From assembly GCA_025769875.1 (NCBI GenBank), contig JAGFNK010000296.1:1-64000 (forward strand): a stretch of DNA of 64,000 bases. Reading direction: 5' to 3'. This DNA comes from Russula earlei (Eukaryota; Basidiomycota; Agaricomycetes; Russulales; Russulaceae). Positions 45,101 to 56,731 of the stretch are shown here, one piece after another (within the stretch, counting starts at the first letter, position 1; each line of letters opens with the position of its first letter). A program made the translations under genes and the position numbers. The notes beneath the pieces were generated by a model. That model searched no databases. It worked only from the letters and a program-made list of their open reading frames with translations, and was not told the origin of the DNA.

Positions 45101-45455
45101 CTTCAGCATCATCTCCGCAACGTAGTACCTTAGAACCACCACCCCCCCCTCCAGAACTCATCCCTTACACCTTATTCTACCATTCCCTGCCCCTCTTCCT
45201 CTACCCCAAATATGACTGTAACTTCAACTACACGTAACACCCACAGCGCCGCTCCTGCCATCCGTCATTCTAGCCGCATTCCGGCGCCCACGTCTCGCAC
45301 GCTCACTAACGATGGGCTTGACCGCCCTTCTCAACAGAAACTGCCCAGCAATACAACCCTTACCTGCTCTCTCCAAGATTTTCATACGGACCCAATTCCT
45401 TTGCTTAATGAACCTTCCCATACGTACAATACTGTACCGACCCACTTAGATTAGA
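42169..45455 (+). pseudogene. Copia-4 Gag-protease-integrase, RT missing
   Basis: ATG 42169 (MSTTVPVPITPSS). Gag extends to about 43010 with a knuckle variant CTHCKKEGHLTNFC. Protease ILDTGATCHISP is near 43420. Integrase follows with HRHLGHCNFHT, HIDLTGPMS and IISDNGEL; in NGRAECLHR the usual catalytic Glu (ERLHR) is followed by a Cys change. A linker then runs to about 45455 (SAAPAIRHSSRIPAP, typical of the segment before RT). The frame is single to 45190 except for TGA at 42562-42564 and 44734-44736, both explicable as CGA to TGA. One frameshift follows near 45200. Sequence ends before RT. Confidence 0.88.
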
Positions 45456-45489
45456 GAGGGAATCAACATATATTGACCCTAGCAGTCAC

Positions 45490-48400
45490 CTACACGTCTT
45501 GCATGAATACATCATCTTCATCATGATCCACAAAGCCCTCATTATCAACAAGATCCTCAACCATTCCTTCCCAACCTGCCTCATCTGTGTTATCTTCAAC
45601 AACTTCCTCAACATCTCCAGATTCATCCACCTTGAACTGAGTGCTAGGCTCTTCACAGAACAACAAATCACAACAGTAAGTGCATTTCAGATATTGTAGA
45701 GCCTCCACAATGTCTCGTTTGAGTCGGTTACAGTGTTTAGTGATAGTGATCCCTGCAGATGAGAATGCACGTTCACTGGAAACAGATGATGCCATGATGG
45801 GGAGCATATCATGTGTGAGAGATGCCCAGACATCATACCGAGCTGCATTCCACTACAATTTCATGATAAGGTTGTTGCCATAACAAGACATGATAGAGAT
45901 GTACACCCCACCACTCATCAATGGTCATATTCCCTAGTTGATCCTTGGAGTTTAAGTAACCATTGAAATCCTTGCGCCATGGTGTGCGTAGGTCATTGGC
46001 AGCAACAGGAGATGTACTAGACTCAACGCCATCTTTATCTTCATTGTCAGACAACTCATGGATTAGTATGCTGACCTTGTGCATTGCAGACTTGCCTGTT
46101 CATTGTAATGGTGCCAGTGCTGAATTGTTGCCATACATCTCAAAGTAGCGCTTCTTGTACTGCAGAAATAGTTCGGTAAGCACTCATGACATCCCCTAAA
46201 ATATATTCACTGACCATTTCTTCAGTGTTCTCAAGTATACTTTCCAACTTATTGTCACCCCAGTATTTGCAAATATGTTCTGTTTTCTGTGACGGGTCAA
46301 GTACTAAAACAAATTATTAGGATATCAAACAGGAGGCAGGAAGTCATTGAACACATAGCAAATGTATATGCATCACATTCAGCAGTGTGATCATAGTATT
46401 CTTCAATTTTTGCCAAGCCAGCCTTCAGTGCAGGCACAATTTTAAGATATTTTGCATGCTTAGCACATTTTGACCAAGCCTTGTGTAACACTTCAAGAGC
46501 TGGTAATGCAAGATGAAGTGTCATTGCCTGATCTGATGAAAATGCCTGCTGTGCATTATCGGCGTGCTAGACAATGTCAGCAAAAGTCAAAGATTAGCTG
46601 CAACATGTCTTACAGCAAGAAGATCATTGAATAATCGAATGTTTCCCCATTCGTCATCCGAGAGCTGCAAATCATCAATCTTCTGACATCTCATGAGATC
46701 CTTCTCCTCTCGTCCAATCTTGTACATGAATGTGTCAACAAACTACAATTTGTTAGTGTGGTCTTTAGTTGCATGAAACACATCATGTACTGGATGTGTT
46801 GCCTCAGCCCATGAGGTCATGACGTATGTTGAAGACCAGCACACAGCCATGTCAATCAGGAGTTGGTGGACAATCTTCACTCCACCCCATTTTTGAATAT
46901 CAATGAAAAGTTGTTTACATTTTGCTGAAGAGCAAGCCTACCAACAACCAATGTCAAGGTGAAAATGACCATGAATAGTGAGGCTGCACCTTCACACAGA
47001 TTGCTCACACCAGTCCCACCTCATCACATTCTACCCCGGTAAGATTGGCCTCAGGCTCAGCAGGATTGTAATGTTTCAATTTGCTGTATGTGGATATCAC
47101 TTCTTGTGTCGCTAGGTTGATGATATGTGCGAGACAGCTAATTTAGTATTAGCATACTCTTCTCTGAGGAACAACACAGGTGAGCGTACCGGATATGATG
47201 GTGTTTCACATCAAAAGCTTTTCTGTTATATGCCAGAATGTGTTTGGTGAACTCAACCAACATGGTGTTGTTCATCGCATTGTCACATGTCACCTATCCA
47301 ATCTAGATAATAAATTGAGATGATGCCCTTCTTAGTGTCTGACACTTACTTTCTGGCCGATATGGAGATGTGATACAATCAATTTTGAAGAGTGCTTGTC
47401 CAAGGTGTGTCCCGTTATGTGCATCGTTCAGCTGCATGAAGCCGTGTAGTGCACTTTGAATTTGCCACTTGTCATTTACTTCCTCTATCCAAGATCCAGT
47501 CACCGCAAGGTATCCATCACTGTTAGAGGCCTGCCACGCATCACATGTCAGGCTTACTTTGCCCTTTACCATATCACTCTAGAGTAAAGTTGTTAGAAAA
47601 AAAACAGTGGGAATGCTGTGGGGTTTCTTATACATTTAACCTGTCATGCAGTGCTGTCAACTGCCACTTGAATGTATCAATGATAGCCTGTCGAGTTTGG
47701 CAGCGATTGGGGATTTTAACTCCATTGGTCACATGGGATGCTACATGAATCATATTCTGAAATGATGGGTGTTTGAAGGCTTGGATTGGCTGTGATTTTC
47801 ATAAGAAGTAATACAGAGTTCAAGAAGTTAGCTTTGCATACCTGATTGGTAGACATGAGCCACTCAATGGCTGCATTGCGGAAAAGCTCATCAGTATATG
47901 GAATTGTGTTCTGTGGTTTCTCCTGAGGATGTGGGTCAAGGCATGACTGATTATTGGTCTCTGCATCTTTACGGCGGTTCTCAGCATCCTTGGGTAGCAT
48001 TGATAGGAAACGATTGGTTTCCGCCCATTTCTGATACACCGCCTACAAGGATGCAATTGCATTAGTCATTATGTGTACCGATATCTAAATTGACATACCT
48101 TATGGCTTGATTGCATGTGTTGTCTCAGCGTAGTCATGTCAGCAACCAGGGACACAGGATGTTGAGCAGACTTTTTGCTAAATTGAATGAGGATGACAAC
48201 CAAAGCTTGTAAGAAGCAGATTGTGCTCACAAGCATATGCAACAGTTTCGATAATTCTTGCTCTTGTTCTGATATGATGGTGAGAAGAAATGGTCAACAT
48301 CATGACTATGATCTTTGAGAGTAGTCCTTCAGGGACAGCTTGAACGTCGACGTCAGCAAGGAAGCCATCAACATCAAGCACATCCACCCAAATTGGGGTC

Positions 48401-48902
48401 TCTTCATGAACTGTAGAATAGATTAGATGACTCTAAAAATGCACTTGTTGGTTCAACGCACCTTGCGCAGTCTCAATAGGCAGGCTGCTCACAGGTTGTG
48501 GGACTTTCTTGGTTGATGCAGGGTTCTCATCATCAGTAACTGCTGCGTGGACTCATGATTTTTTCTACCTGTTGTAATTCGACATCAATTAGTTTACAAT
48601 CTGCTGTGCATGTTGAAACACTTATGAGGTTGTTGGCTCTCATGATCTGAATCAGAAGAGATCTCTTGAGCATCCGTGACAGGTGGTGATGAAGGAGTTG
48701 ATGTTGGTATTGGCAGGTCTGATGCCACAGACAAGGATGCTTGGTGTTGTTTAGCAGCTTCATCACTGGCTTGCTTCACTTCAATAGCATGTTTATGGGC
48801 AGAGAGTGTGGGTGCCACTGAATTGGAGGCATCAAGAAGCTTTCTTGATGCTGTCAGTAACAATTTTGGGTGAGGTGCTGATGAAGCAATATTTGTTGAC
48901 AT
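45490..48902 (-). pseudogene. hAT transposase gene with introns (hAT-1)
   Basis: Transposase for cut-and-paste movement of hAT-1. ATG 48902 (MSTNIASSAPHPKLL). The N-terminal part holds the end of a BED-type finger (VADMTTLRQHMQSSHKAVYQKW) split by a 56-nt intron (48043-48098). Other GT..AG introns are likely at about 48411-48461 and 47793-47842. The catalytic region follows (VSLTCDAWQASNSDGYLAVTG), and the C-terminal dimerisation region SSERAFSSAGITITKHCNRL near 45770 ends in an acidic tail and stop at 45490. Some stretches (46.5-47.3 kb) lack a clean frame and may hold stops, so I call it probably inactive, though unannotated introns could explain part of this. Confidence 0.75.
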
Positions 48903-49382
48903 CCTCAGTGACAGTGGGAATAGTATGATTCTTGTGTTTGGGCAGTATTTTCATGGCAGAAAAGCAGCACAAGCATGGATGGATGGGAAAAAAAAATGCG
49001 GAACTCTGAATTAAAATTTGAGCACATGACTAAGGTCAACATGTTGCATCACGTTAACACTATAAAGCTGCGGCTTGAGGGCCCTCCAAAGCCGGCTGTA
49101 AGGCCTGGCTCGGCTTGGGCTTCTAGGGCTTGGTAGCTGGGGCTTGACGGCTTGGAGCTGAGCCTTGCACATCACTATGGACAACACATGTCCAATCCAC
49201 CAAAAAATGGCCATCAATGGCATTAGACAGCATGTTACAGGAATATCTGAATGAACCATATTTTTTTCATCAAGCCACTGAAACTAACTCAAACTTGGGA
49301 TACCCATTGTTCAGATGGCCATGCTGCAATCCCCTCTTTTCTTTTCAATCCCAGTCCTCAACAAACTACTTGATGCATCCAA

Positions 49383-49791
49383 TGTCACAAGAACCGGTAC
49401 ATCGGACCGGACCGGCAACCAGGCAAGCCTACCCAGACACGTCTCATGTTTCCTGCATGTTTTCATGACTCATTCCATATGTATATAAGACTGCTACTTG
49501 ACAAGAACAAGCCTCAAGCTTGTTCTCCTGTGAATATCACTGGATTCTCACTTTGGAACTTGTAGGCTTGCAAGCAATCAAGCAATCATCCCAAAAACTT
49601 TTCTCAATCCTCTAAGTCTTCAAAAGCGAAGACTTATCATCTCTTTCTCTCTTCTGTGGTACATATCTGCCTTGGCAGTATCATCACCGAGATCCCTGAA
49701 TCTCACGAGAACTTCTAGTTCTCGCTTGACTCAGTGCATATGACTTGCATGTGAATGGATTTGTCAGCGACACTGCCCCCAGTTGGTGACA
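49383..49791 (+). repeat. 5' LTR of the chromovirus
   Basis: 409 bp, TGTCACAAG...TTGGTGACA. Lacks an 82-bp block present in the 3' LTR, between attc repeats. TATA box tatataa at 49482-49488; likely transcription start near 49516. Confidence 0.93.
49516..49526 (+). promoter_or_regulatory. Likely mRNA 5' end that pairs with the PBS
   Basis: aagcttgttct starts 34 nt after the first T of the TATA box and is the exact complement of agaacaagctt at 49794-49804. The same segment is kept in the 3' LTR. Confidence 0.7.
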
Positions 49792-49793
49792 TT

Positions 49794-49804
49794 AGAACAA
49801 GCTT
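49794..49804 (+). promoter_or_regulatory. Self-priming PBS (Tf1 type)
   Basis: agaacaagctt lies 2 nt after the 5' LTR and pairs over 11 nt with the predicted transcript start. In Tf1/sushi-type elements the first 11 nt of the RNA are the primer. No tRNA 3'-end complement is seen here. Confidence 0.78.
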
Positions 49805-49873
49805 CCCTCTTTGAACCCTTGACCCTGAACGCGTACACATGCATCCACCCCCGAATACACTGTTTTTGTCAAA

Positions 49874-51565
49874 ATGACTTCCATGGCTAGAGACTGGAGG
49901 TTCAAAGAACAAGGAAAACCCACTGAGGAAGGATTGAAAAAGCTCAAATGCCCCTTCAAGCTGAACCCAGACATCGACAATGTACTCATCCCTGAAGCAT
50001 TTAGAGAGAACGCTCAATTTCTCAGAGTAGGAATAAACAGCGTACCCTGGACTGGGTATTACACTGTTTACAGAAAGGCCAAGTTTGGCCTTGGGACCCT
50101 CTATGGCATCTGGTTCAAAATCTGACACCGTGAAGACTATTTTGAAGCCTATCACGTCGCATGCTCAGCTTTTGGATTGGTCAATGACCCCCTCAAAGGC
50201 CTTGATATGGAACAGCTCATCAAGTCAGGTGAGCCCATCCCTAACTTTAAGAACCCTTCATGCACCCCAACCCCTGGACCTGCACCTGCCAAACCCATGG
50301 AGCAAGAACCTAAGATGATGGTGCAAGTTTTCGTCGTGGCTGATGAACCAGAAGAACCACCCATGCAAATACCACAGCAACTTGCATCATCTGGAACGGC
50401 ACAGGCATATCCATGCCCTTCTCTGTTCCAAGGTTTCAGAGGTCGCAGAAGAAGACCCCCTAGCCCAGACCCCAACGATTATGACACATATGCCTACCAT
50501 GATTGCAACGCACGCCCTTTGGACAATGGGAAACTTGAATGAGTTCCCCCAAAAGCATTCAACAGCGATTGTGTGCGCACCCATGCATTCCTCACCATGT
50601 TCCAATGCCTTATGAGGATGAACTTCGACAGCAAGATTGCCCAAAATCCCATCAAAAAGTGTGCCTATTTCTTGTCATTAATGGAAGGGCCATGAGTCGA
50701 TGGCTGGGTTGAAGCCATGGACTAGTGGCTTGAAAAAGTCATGCTTGACCTAGACGAAATCCCCTTTGGGCTGACTGCCTGGCAGGCTATGGAGCAACAA
50801 TTCAAACAAGCATTCACTGACTATGCCAAACATGAACATGCACAAGACCAATTACACAAACTCAAGATGAAAGAAAATAATCTTGATGAGTACATTGCCA
50901 ATTTTGAACTGCTCGCGCACCACAGATCCCTGCATACCGATGACCCAATGGTCATGAGGCTGTTCGCATGTGGCCTCCCCAAACCCCTGGTCGAAGCTAT
51001 CATTAGCCAAGAAGACCCTGTCACATTTCAAGAGTGGATTTCCGGTGCCCAGAAGCAACACTGCATTTGGATGCATAAACGCACAGTCCTCACTGACCAT
51101 GCCAACACTCACAACCGCAACGCAAATCCAAATTGCCCCTGGGCTTGCCTTTCCACCTGGGGCACACACGGCAACACCACCAATAATGCCACCGTGCCCC
51201 GCACTTGTCTTCCACCTTGTGACCTGAACATGATGGACACCAGTGCCGGCACGGCACACAAAGCCATCACCAAAGCCGACAAGGAGAAACATCGTGCTGA
51301 GGGCAGGTGTTTTCATTGCTCAAAGCAAGGACACCTCACCAGAGACTGCCCCACAAAACCGAAATGCGAAACAACACGTGCATGTGCAGCAGAGGTGACC
51401 AACACCACATCCAAATCCTCCGTTGTTGAAATTGTCGAAGAAAGTGCGACTGCTAAAGTCGCAAAGGCTGCTAAAGCCCTCTCTAAGGAGGAAAGGGAAG
51501 AGTTCATTAAAATGCTGACTGGAGAAGCTGATAACGACGAGGAGAAGGATTTTTCAGATGCCTGA
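49874..51565 (+). pseudogene. Chromovirus Gag
   Basis: 564 codons in a single frame from MTSMARDWRFKEQGK to DFSDA, broken only by in-frame stops (for example TGA at 50123 and stops between 50540 and 50732). The retrotransposon Gag region lies around 50740-51060 (FKQAFTDYAKHEHAQDQLHKL). A CCHC zinc knuckle CFHCSKQGHLTRDC is at about 51310. The acidic tail ends just before the F2 solo LTR. Packages the element RNA in a living copy; not functional here. Confidence 0.9.
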
Positions 51566-51577
51566 GCATATTGGCAA

Positions 51578-52543
51578 GTGTCAAGACTCACTGTTGAACT
51601 ATCCAGTTCAAGAGGGAGGGATAAGCTCAAAGACGAGTCGATAGACGTCCAAGATGGCGTGGGCAAGAAGTAAAGTCCAGAGTAGTAACAAATACCAGAG
51701 AGGCACTGTTACTGTGAGAGTAGAGCAATCATGCAGAGAGGAGGCCAGGATAGTCACAAGGGGATGGCCCTTAAAGGAGTATCCCAGGAATGGAGAGTGC
51801 CGTAAACAAATGGACAGTCTGAGGACTGTCCGCTACTTTATTGAGCACTTATATACTACAAGAGAACTGCTAAATAGAGAACAAGTCATAACCTTGTCAT
51901 CAAGCACAATAGAGTGCTGAGTAAGAAGTTGGAGTGCGCTTACTGAGCACGCTCAGTCATGCTCAGTAAGCTGCTGAGTAAGAAGGCTTTTCCTGATGAG
52001 TAAGAGCTTTCATTGTCCACATGTTTGCTGTTCTAGTGCACGTGCAAGCACCTGATTCATTTCCTGTTAGTTAGTTTAGGGCCGGTCATTTGAGGACTTG
52101 GAGTGTGGTTAGGGAATAGTGTTATCTTGTAAGGGCCCTTATATAGCTCTATTAGGGTCCTTAGAGTCGACCCTAATACTTCTAATAAGGTCCTCAGTAT
52201 TGCTTTATAGTTCATTCTATAGTTATTAGAGTTGGTCTAATAACATGTTGTGGAGTCTTTGATACCTAGGTTAGTACCCATTGTAGAGCACCTAGAGTCG
52301 TCCTAAAGGGTCCCTAGAAGGGCCCTAATACTGTCCTTTATTGCTAGAAGGGTTGCCATTAAGTGGGGCTTGCTGTATGTCGATTGTGCTGAGAATCGCT
52401 CGCGCAACAATGCACGCGCGATATTGTGGACACCTCTACTCACCCCTTTTGCTCGTGTGAACAGGGTGACACCATAGAGGCTGGGTTTCCTCCTATAAGG
52501 AAGGGTCCTTCAAGGGCTCTCTCCAGGAGAATGGTTCATGACA
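51578..52543. mobile_element. Solo LTR, family F2, TSD gcaag
   Basis: 966 bp, TGTCAAGAC...CATGACA, flanked by gcaag at 51573-51577 and 52544-52548. Compared with 14411 it has lost several CpG sites and has CAG at 52524-52526 where the other two copies have CpG. Confidence 0.95.
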
Positions 52544-52548
52544 GCAAG

Positions 52549-55500
52549 TGCTCGGGCCTTAGGTACCACCAATGTATATAATACTACCAGAAAGTCAATG
52601 CAGGTAAACTTGACAATGTACATTGGAACCTTGAAAGCCAAAAAGAAAATTGCATTGATTGACAGTGGAGCAACTGAATGCTTTATTTCCCCAAAGTTAA
52701 CTAAAGAACTTCAACTAAAAACACAAAAATTGTCGATACCCAGGACAGTGAAGAATGTTGACAACACCCCTAATTGTCGAGACATGTACTGCTGATCACT
52801 AAGGACTCAGGAGCAGGTGGGCAAAGGTCGGAACAGGTGGTACGCGGCGAAGGCGGCGTTGAACAGGAGGATGAGCCAAATGACGAGGAGGTACCAGATA
52901 GGGACTGGTAGGTGTTGCAAGAGGCAGAGGCGAAGACTGGAGGCCAGTGCAGCAAAGGGGCTTTAGACAAGGCGGTCGTTGAAGAGTACCTTGGAGGCGA
53001 GGGGAATCTTTAAACTGAGTGGTCGCAGGGGAGTACCCAGAGGATGAGAGTATCACAAATGGACAGTCTGACTGACTGCCATACTTTATTGGGGCTTTTA
53101 TACAGTGTGCAGGGTCGATTACAAAGAACTGGGACTATTCTAGACTCTTTGGTACCATCCAATAGGACTACAGAGGCATAAACTTGCTTGTGTCAAGTTT
53201 CAGGCTTACTGAGCGTATTACTGATCATTGTGGAGCGATGACATCATTATGATATCACTGTGGAGCGCTTAGTGAGCCTATGAGGTCACTGTGGGGTCGC
53301 TCAGTCAGCCATGATGTCATTGGAGCCTTGATGATGTCAGATGAGTTATGCAATGGTTTCTAAGAGTTTGTGCTGCTGTTTCGGGTTCCTGGTGGCTGGG
53401 TGACCATGTGGCTGCCACGCGATGATTACCCGATTAGGAAATGGGTGCCTGGTCATGTTTATAGTGCCTTTGCAATAGCGATATCTTGCACTGCAGGAGG
53501 GATAGCCCAGAAAATGGAAGGGAGTTGGTAATGCAAAATGAGAGAGGTCTTTCTTGAGTGAAATAGGACCATCTATGGCCAGGACCTGGCCTTGGTTCAT
53601 AACACTAATTGCCTGGGAAGGATCACCCAAGTGGTAGACCTAGAACTAAAAACACTAGGACAGAGGAATAAACACCAATTCCTCATAGCAGATATCAGAC
53701 AAGACGAACTGATCTTAGGATACCCTTTCCTTGAGTCAACAAACCCTAAGATTAACTGGACCAAGGGGACACTAATGGGAAGGATAATCCTATCTGGAGA
53801 CCAAGAAACACCAGATTGGATAAAAAGTCTTACCGAATGGGAAGAAGGTGACAAACTTTGGATGCAAACCCAACTACAAAAGACTACAATTGCACAACAA
53901 TTAGCAGAATCACAAATTGAAACAAAACAACTAACCTGGCAACAAATAGTCCCCCCTCAATATCACACATATGGTCAAGTCTTCATGGAACAGGAATCAG
54001 AGAGATTCCCTGGACTGAGAAAATGGGACCACACCATTGATCTTAAACCAGACACCCCCACAACAATCAATTGTAGAGTTTATCCCCTCTCACCTAAAGA
54101 AAAAGAGGAGCAAGGGAAATTCCTGGAACAAAATCTATGACTGAAACAAATCAGAAGATCCAACTTGCCATATGCAAGCGGCTTCTTCCTGATTAAGAAG
54201 AAGGATGGCAAGTTTTGACCAGTACAAGATTATAGAAATCTAAACAAATGGACAATACCTAACATCTACCCACTTCTTTTAATCCCAGAATTAATACATG
54301 CCTTGGCAGGCAAAGAACTCTTCAACAAATTCGACATCAGATGGGGCTATAACAACATTAGAATCAAAGAGGGAGATGAATGGAAAGCCACCTTCAAAAC
54401 CAGTGATGGACTATTCGAACCGACAGTAATGTTTTTTGGATTAACCAACTCCCCAGCAACCTTCCAAACTATGATGGATGACATTTTCCAGAAAGAACTC
54501 ACCCAAGGATGGCTTAAAATCTACATGGACAATATCATCATTGCCACAAAAAACGATGAAAAGGAACATAAGTCCAAAGTCGAACATATTCTAGCAAAGT
54601 TGAAATGACACAACCTATACCTCAAACCAGAGAAATGTCAATTCCACAAAAATAAGGTCGAATACTTGGGAGTAATCATTGGTGAAGGAAAGATAACCAT
54701 GGACCCAGTCAAGGTCAAAGGAATCAAAGACTGGCCTACACCAAAAACATTAAAAGAAGTCCAAAGTTTCCTAGGGTTCTGCAACTTCTACCATAACTTC
54801 ATTCCAAACTTCTCAATAAAAGCCAGACCCCTCAACAACCTAACAAAAAAGAATAGGCAATGGGAATGGACATCCAAAGAAGAACAGGCATTTGAAGCAC
54901 TGAAAGAAACATGCATATCTTATGGAGTCTTACGAACACCAGACTGGACCAAACAATTTATCCTTGATACTGACACATCCGGATTTACTATAGGAGCAGT
55001 TGTTTCCCAAGAACATGAGGATGGACTCCACCCTATAGCATTCTATTCAAGGACATTATTAGATGCAGAAAGAAATTACAATGCACATGACAAAGAATTG
55101 GTGGCCATCATTTTCGGTCTAAAAGCTGGTCAACCATTCTTTTTAGGAGCAGATAACCCAGTTAGAATAAGAACCAACCACAAAAACCTTACATACTTCA
55201 AAGAACCACAAAAGCTAACTGGATGACAAGCAAGATGGATGCAATACATGCAAGACTTCAACATGACTATGGAACATGTCCCAGGACACACCCATACCAT
55301 TGCCAACACTCTTTCTTGTCGCAAAGACCTTAACAAGGGGGTAGAAGAACAAAAAACTACCCTCCTCCCACCTGAAATTTTTACACAAAAGATTTACTTA
55401 CCTGATAAACCAGACAAATGACAAGAAATCCTACAACAATTCCATGATGCCCCACCTGCAGGACACCCCGGAATAGCCAATACATGGAACAACACTACAA

Positions 55501-56670
55501 AGGACCTAGACTACAACAATTTGTAGAACAATACATCAAAGGCTGCACCAAATGTCAAGAATCCAAAACTAACCTACCTAGGAAAAAAGCCATGACCTTT
55601 CCACTTGACACACATGTTGAACAAGGCCCAATTCAATATGTATCAATGGACCTTATCACTGATTTACCTAAATCAGATGGATTTGACAGCATCCTTACTA
55701 TCGTTGATCAAGGATGCTCCAAAGCAACAAAATTCATTCCATGCAACAAAATGATCAATGGAACAGGCGTTGCACATGAGTATTTGAAACACCTTGTACC
55801 CTGGTTTGGCATTCCAAAAAGAATTATATCCAACAGAGACCCCCGATTTGCATCAAACTTCTCCAAAGCCTTATGTAAAAGTCTAGGCATCAAACAAAAC
55901 ATGTCTACTGCATTCCACCCCCAAACTGATGGACAAACCAAAAGAATGAATGCCTGGCTAGAACAATACCTAAGACCCTGGACCACAACTCATCCACACT
56001 CCTGGGCAAAAATGCTCCCTATCGCTGAATATGCACACAACTTGTGGAAGCACGAAACATCACGACGATCACCACATGAACTCCTCATGGGATTCAAACC
56101 CCAAATCAACATAAACCTCAAGGACAACAACGTACCTGCCTCCACTGATCATCTTAGAGAACTAGAACAATCTAGACACGACACACAACAACTTTTGGAA
56201 TGTAAACGACAACCCCTAAGACCTGACATCCCAGAAATGAAAGAAGGAACCCTTGTATGGTTAGAGGGCAAGAACCTCAAAACACGAGGAAATCGCAAAC
56301 TTATGCCCAAACGACTATGGACCCTTTCCCATTATCAAAAAGTTTCCAAAGTCGCTTACCAACTCCAACTCCCACCATCCATGAAAATGCATGACGTCTT
56401 CCATGTCAACCTACTCCTACCCTATATATAAACAGAGGAATATGGCACACTGTTCACATGACCTCCTCCAATCAGTGATAACAAAGAAGAATATGAAATC
56501 AAAGCAATTCTAGATGCCAGAAGATTTGGATGGACATGTAAACTCCAATACCTTGTACACTGGAAGGGTTACCCAACATCAGATGACTCATGGGTCGACC
56601 ACCACAACCTCAATGCCCCAGAACTTCTAAAAGAATTCTACTCCACTACGGTTGGACAACCCAATGCATA
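52549..56670 (+). pseudogene. Chromovirus Pol: protease, RT, RNase H, integrase, chromodomain
   Basis: Protease (ALIDSGATECFI near 52660) is split by solo LTR F4 and resumes at 53610. RT has FNKFDIRWGYNNIRI, and the active site is IYMDN instead of YMDD near 54522. RNase H follows (FILDTDTSGFTIGAV, YNAHDKELVAI). Integrase has SMDLITDLP, ISNRDPRFAS and HPQTDGQTKRMN, where the catalytic Glu (TERMN) is Lys. After HDVFHVNLLLPY a chromodomain lies at about 56480-56650 (LQYLVHWKGYPTSDDSWV). Stops are nearly all TGA at expected Arg codons (54216, 54606, 55224, 55419). One frame change near 55480 with a short deletion. Inactive. Confidence 0.93.
52775..53604. mobile_element. Solo LTR, family F4, TSD ctaat
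   Basis: 830 bp, TGTCGAGAC...TTCATAACA, flanked by ctaat at 52770-52774 and 53605-53609. Removing it and one duplication restores NVDNTPN-CLGRITQVVDLE in the protease frame. Only copy in the window. Confidence 0.9.
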
Positions 56671-56731
56671 AAAGGTCATCATCTTCAACCAACATTCTCC
56701 ACCACTCTTCCCTTCCCAATCGCATCCCAAC

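Larger units (their letters stand above)
40985..45470 (+). mobile_element. Circularly permuted Ty1/copia segment (copia-4)
   Basis: Order on the plus strand: RNase H end, PPT, LTR, PBS, gag, protease, integrase, linker, then stop. RT and most of RNase H are absent at the right end; the RNase H tail is at the left end, before the only LTR. Both edges abut hAT-1 sequence. This is what a linearised one-LTR circle or a truncated LTR-sharing tandem would look like. Confidence 0.75.
40842..49177 (-). mobile_element. hAT transposon (hAT-1) with 8-bp TSD tggacaac, holding copia-4
   Basis: Ends are TAGTGATGTGCA at 40842 and its complement ending at 49177, both followed inward by GGCTCGG/GGGCTT-type subterminal repeats. 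The flanks are tggacaac at 40834-40841 and 49178-49185, a perfect 8-bp duplication as expected for hAT. It carries its own transposase gene (45490-48902, minus). The copia-4 segment fills the space between the left end and the transposase stop. Confidence 0.92.
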
